In this document: positions 61,064 to 64,000 of the stretch, piece after piece
Layout: every line of letters begins with the position of its first letter
How positions within the stretch are numbered: the first letter of the stretch is position 1
Assembly: GCF_033304615.1 (NCBI RefSeq)
Contig: NZ_CP129118.1
Span: 1,918,001-1,982,000 of the forward strand
Direction: 5' to 3'
DNA from: Sporosarcina oncorhynchi
Lineage (GTDB): Bacteria; Bacillota; Bacilli; Bacillales_A; Planococcaceae
DNA: 64,000 nt
Position numbers and translations under genes: made by a program
Notes under the pieces: model-generated
What the model was told of the DNA's origin: nothing
The model's input: the letters and a program-made list of their open reading frames with translations, nothing else
Databases searched by the model: none

Positions 61064-61103
61064 AAAAAAGCTTCTCAGAAATCCATATGGATTTCTGAGA
61101 AGC
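61064..61103 (-). terminator. Perfect-stem terminator after ftsZ
   Basis: GCTTCTCAGAAATCCAT and its exact inverse ATGGATTTCTGAGAAGC form a contiguous 34-bp palindrome, followed by TTTTTTG. It sharply separates ftsAZ from the spoIIG operon. Confidence 0.93.
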
Positions 61104-61112
61104 TATACTATC

Positions 61113-62285
61113 TTATCGACGACGGTTACGAAGGAATGTTGGAATATCTAACGCATCATCTTGTTGGTTACTATGTTGCTGACGTGCAGGTTGCTCCGGC
61201 TGTTGGAACTGCTGCGAATCTTCTCTACGCGTATGTGAAGGCTGGACAGGCGATTGTTGTGGTTGTTGTTGTGGTTGCGTACGTCCAGCACCAAATCCTG
61301 CACCACGTGATGGTTTCGGTGGGCTAAGCTGTTCTTCATTGAATCCTGTTGCAATGACTGTCACAACGATTTCATCTTTCAACGCGTCATTGATGACCGA
61401 ACCGAAAATCATGTTGACATCTTCATCAGATGCCGAAGCAACGATATCTGCCGCTTCTTGTACTTCGAATAGACTCAAATTAGAGCCACCCGTAATGTTC
61501 ATAAGAACACCTTTGGCACCATCAATCGATGTTTCAAGCAAAGGACTTGATATGGCTTTTTTGGCAGCCTCAGCGGCACGATTTTCACCTGTAGACATAC
61601 CGATCCCCATAAGTGCAGATCCTTTGTTGGACATGATTGTCTTAACGTCTGCGAAGTCTAGGTTAATCAAACCTGGTACAGCGATTAAATCAGATATACC
61701 TTGAACACCTTGTCGAAGTACATTGTCCGCTTCTCTGAACGCTTCGAGCATAGGTGTGTTTTTATCAACGATTTCAAGTAGTTTGTCATTTGGAATGACA
61801 ATTAGCGTATCGACAGATTCTTTCATTGCAGTAATTCCGCCAATCGCTTGTGTAGAACGTTTACGCCCTTCAAAAGTGAATGGCCTTGTAACGACACCAA
61901 CAGTCAGTGCACCAAGATCTTTTGCAATTTGAGCAATGACGGGTGCTGCACCTGTACCAGTACCTCCGCCCATTCCCGCAGTTACAAATACCATATCAGC
62001 ACCACGAAGTGCTTCTTCGATCTGTTCGCGACTTTCTTCTGCTGCTTTTTTGCCGACGTCAGGATTAGCACCTGCACCCAGTCCACGTGTTAATTTTGCA
62101 CCAATCTGCAGTTTCACTTCAGCTTCTGATAAATTAAGTGCTTGCGCATCAGTATTTACCGCGATAAAATCAACGCCTTGTACTCCATGTTCAATCATTC
62201 GGTTGACAGCATTATTACCGCCACCGCCGACACCAATTACTTTGATGACAGCAAGAGCATCGATATTCGTATCAAAATCAAGCAT
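61113..62285 (-). CDS. ftsZ: Cell division protein FtsZ
   Basis: Tubulin-like GTPase that forms the division ring. The 390-residue protein has [11 protein letters not shown] (about 20-30), the GTP-binding signature [11 protein letters not shown] (about 104-114), the T7 loop [11 protein letters not shown], a Pro/Gln-rich flexible linker (about 320-375) and the C-terminal conserved peptide [11 protein letters not shown] that binds FtsA, SepF and others. It is 34 bp after ftsA and ends at a perfect terminator. Confidence 0.99.
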   Translation of the reverse strand: MLDFDTNIDALAVIKVIGVGGGGNNAVNRMIEHGVQGVDFIAVNTDAQALNLSEAEVKLQIGAKLTRGLGAGANPDVGKKAAEESREQIEEALRGADMVFVTAGMGGGTGTGAAPVIAQIAKDLGALTVGVVTRPFTFEGRKRSTQAIGGITAMKESVDTLIVIPNDKLLEIVDKNTPMLEAFREADNVLRQGVQGISDLIAVPGLINLDFADVKTIMSNKGSALMGIGMSTGENRAAEAAKKAISSPLLETSIDGAKGVLMNITGGSNLSLFEVQEAADIVASASDEDVNMIFGSVINDALKDEIVVTVIATGFNEEQLSPPKPSRGAGFGAGRTQPQQQPQQSPVQPSHTRREDSQQFQQPEQPARQQHSNQQDDALDIPTFLRNRRR

Positions 62286-62319
62286 TGTCTCTCCTCCTAG
62301 TCCTTACTGAACGTCTTAG

Positions 62320-63603
62320 TCATTCGAAAAATCCATCTAAAAACTTCTTTGTCTTACTCATCAGGCCCGGTCTATTTTCTTTATCCTGTTTTGCAACTTT
62401 CTTCTTAGGTGCAAGACCGTAGTCTGTTTCCTGAGTAGTTGCAACAGATTGTGCTTCAGCCGATATGCCAAAATACGTATCTTCCATATTAGCATAACGG
62501 ATAAGACCTACAGCAGTCGAATACATTGGTTCACGAACACCGATATATTCAGGCGTGTGAATCCTAACTCTTGTTTTTAGTACATGTCTAGCTAGCTGCA
62601 GGATGCCTTCAAGTTTTGTCGTGCCGCCAGTCAAGACGACCCCACCCGGCAAATCATGGATACCCATGCGATAGAATTCTTCCAAAATCAATTCGAATAA
62701 TTCTTCCAATCGGACACCGATGATTTCCGATATGTATCTTTGACTATATTGATCTTTTGAATCAGCACCTATTACGGGCACTTCAAATAATTCATCATCA
62801 GAAGCATCATCATAAAAAGCATGTCCATACTGATGTTTAATTTTTCTGGCCTGTTCGGTCGGTGTCTTCAAAATAATCGATAGGTCTTTTGTTAAATGAT
62901 CTCCACCAACTGGGATGACCGATGTGGAAATAAAGCGATTATCACCAAAGATTGAAATGGTCGTGGATCCACCGCCAATGTCGATAAATGCGGTTCCATG
63001 ATTCATCTCATCTTCTGTCAATGCGAATGTGCCTGATGCAAGAGGCTGCAAATAGATTTCACGGATGACTAAACCAGCTCTTTCAACACATCTTAATATA
63101 TTGTGTACCATCGTTTTAGAAGTGGTAATGAGCGTTCCATCCATTTCAAGTCGAACACCTATCATCCCTCTTGGATCTTTAATTTCATCGTAATCATCTA
63201 CAATGAATTGCTTCGCTATGATATTGACAATCTCTTTTTCAGGCGGTACAGACATCACTTGTGCAGACTTCATAACCCTGTCCAAGTCATCATCGGTTAT
63301 TTCGCGATTTTCGGAATTGACCGCGACAACGCCTTTTACATCTTGCAGTAATACACCATTGGCAGGTATGCCAAGAATGACATCCCTAATTTGCATGCCC
63401 GTCATGCGTTCGGCCTGCTCAACCGCTTTTCTGATGGATTGAACAGTCGCATCTATATCGATGATGGTTCCTTTACGAATACCCGCGGATTGAACGTTTC
63501 CGACCCCAATAACGTGGAGTGATCCGCCATCCACTTCACCAATCAGTACTTTGATGGATGAAGAACCTATATCTAGTGATACATATATTGTCGATTCACT
63601 CAT
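62320..63603 (-). CDS. ftsA: Cell division protein FtsA
   Basis: Actin-like membrane tether for FtsZ. The 427-residue protein has phosphate motifs VSLDIGSSSIKVLIG, IDIGGGSTTISIF and VLTGGTTKLEGI, a 1C domain between, and a C-terminal amphipathic helix (LMSKTKKFLDGFFE) after a charged linker. ATG 63603 follows GGAGGTG. Likely promoter in the 94-bp gap to sbp. Confidence 0.98.
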   Translation of the reverse strand: MSESTIYVSLDIGSSSIKVLIGEVDGGSLHVIGVGNVQSAGIRKGTIIDIDATVQSIRKAVEQAERMTGMQIRDVILGIPANGVLLQDVKGVVAVNSENREITDDDLDRVMKSAQVMSVPPEKEIVNIIAKQFIVDDYDEIKDPRGMIGVRLEMDGTLITTSKTMVHNILRCVERAGLVIREIYLQPLASGTFALTEDEMNHGTAFIDIGGGSTTISIFGDNRFISTSVIPVGGDHLTKDLSIILKTPTEQARKIKHQYGHAFYDDASDDELFEVPVIGADSKDQYSQRYISEIIGVRLEELFELILEEFYRMGIHDLPGGVVLTGGTTKLEGILQLARHVLKTRVRIHTPEYIGVREPMYSTAVGLIRYANMEDTYFGISAEAQSVATTQETDYGLAPKKKVAKQDKENRPGLMSKTKKFLDGFFE

Positions 63604-63637
63604 TTCCCGGCACCTCCTATTACAGTCCTTATCTTAC

Positions 63638-63666
63638 ATTCTATTGTATTACGGTCATATTGTCTA
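63638..63666 (-). promoter_or_regulatory. Promoter of ftsAZ
   Basis: TAGACA (63661-63666) and TAGAAT (63638-63643) with a 17-base spacer; each matches 5 of 6 consensus positions. About 35 bases before ftsA. Confidence 0.6.
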
Positions 63667-63697
63667 AATATTTTCGCCATAAGGGCAACATTTCCTT

Positions 63698-64000
63698 TCA
63701 ATCCTGTACTTTAGCTTGTGTTAACTTCCCTCGATCAGACCATTTAGCTAATAAAATCCGTCGTATGACAGCGATATTTTGGAACAATCTCACACCAAAT
63801 GCGAATACCGCAGCCAAATACAGATCTACGCCTAAATGGACGCCAAGGAAGGCCAGGCATGCCGCAAGCACTATGTTAAAAAAGAAGCCCGAGATGAAAA
63901 CCTTGTCATCGTATATATGCTGGAGATGTGCACGTATGCCTCCGAAAAGAGTATCCAGAGCTGCCAGGACTGCTATCGACAAATAGTTGCTATATACTTG
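63698..64000 (-). CDS. sbp: Small basic protein Sbp (DUF1290), 5' end outside window
   Basis: Minus-strand frame open from the right edge (QVYSNYLSIAVLAALDTLFGG) to 63698, 100 codons visible. It matches the small basic membrane protein upstream of ftsA in Bacillales, with two or more hydrophobic segments (VFISGFFFNIVLAACLAFLGV and DLYLAAVFAFGVRLFQNI) and a basic C-terminus. The first 20 or so residues lie beyond the window. The function is not known; its position in the dcw cluster suggests an envelope or division role. Confidence 0.9.
   Translation of the reverse strand, partial: QVYSNYLSIAVLAALDTLFGGIRAHLQHIYDDKVFISGFFFNIVLAACLAFLGVHLGVDLYLAAVFAFGVRLFQNIAVIRRILLAKWSDRGKLTQAKVQD

Noticed and set aside
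61148..61354. Short ORFs over the ftsZ linker region on both strands
   Set aside because: Low-complexity CAA-rich DNA encoding the Gln-rich FtsZ linker yields chance open frames; the conserved FtsZ C-terminal peptide fixes the true frame.

Overview
The window is a stretch of core chromosome from an endospore-forming, low-GC Gram-positive bacterium of the Bacillales. Gene order follows the Bacillus subtilis ylqG-to-sbp region, inverted here. The sporulation genes spoIIGA, sigE, sigG and spoVM show that it is a spore former. Protein similarity and the small rearrangements fit a Planococcaceae/Caryophanaceae member such as Sporosarcina; that placement is inference from recalled family sequences. 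I see no phage, insertion sequence, CRISPR array, tRNA or rRNA. Almost everything is on the minus strand; only rpmB and rqcH are on the plus strand.

Layout, from low to high coordinates (minus-strand transcripts therefore run from high to low): (1) 1-9.7 kb: a FliK-like protein cut by the window edge, rnhB, rbgA, lepB, rplS, trmD, rimM, khpA, rpsP, ffh, ylxM and ftsY, covering translation, ribosome assembly and SRP-dependent secretion. (2) 9.7-18 kb: smc, rnc, acpP, fabG, fabD, plsX and fapR, the fatty-acid/phospholipid operon headed by its own repressor and a clear FapR operator. (3) 18-24.4 kb: recG, sdaAA, sdaAB, fakA and an Asp23-family gene, then rpmB on the plus strand. (4) 24.4-37 kb: spoVM (51 codons, TTG start), thiN, rpe, rsgA, prkC, prpC, rsmB, fmt, def, priA, coaBC, rpoZ and gmk. 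rqcH diverges from gmk. (5) 38.8-50.6 kb: the pyrimidine operon pyrR-pyrP-pyrB-pyrC-carA-carB-pyrK-pyrD-pyrF-pyrE, with a strong sigma-A promoter and two PyrR-type attenuators. (6) 50.6-58.4 kb: rluD, lspA, ileS with a complete isoleucine T-box leader, divIVA, ylmH, ylmG, sepF, ylmE and ylmC. (7) 58.5-64 kb: sigG, sigE, spoIIGA, ftsZ, ftsA and the start-truncated sbp.

Many genes overlap by ATGA or TAATG junctions, so translational coupling is common. Where the first in-frame start is implausible I chose starts by Shine-Dalgarno spacing and family length. Five genes (ftsY, acpP, sdaAB, spoVM, lspA) appear to use TTG.

The most notable observation is in CarA, the glutaminase subunit of carbamoyl-phosphate synthetase. 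The catalytic Cys of the GICLGHQ motif is read as Gly (codon 250), and a neighbouring glutamine-site Asn is Ser, while the frame and the His/Glu pair are intact. Others are: a SpoVM with a basic C-terminal extension that runs into a shared terminator; two GC-rich structured elements flanking acpP; a perfect 15-bp palindrome inside the ylxM-ffh promoter; and the absence of ylqD, rlmN, ylmD and remA/yicC homologues from their usual places.
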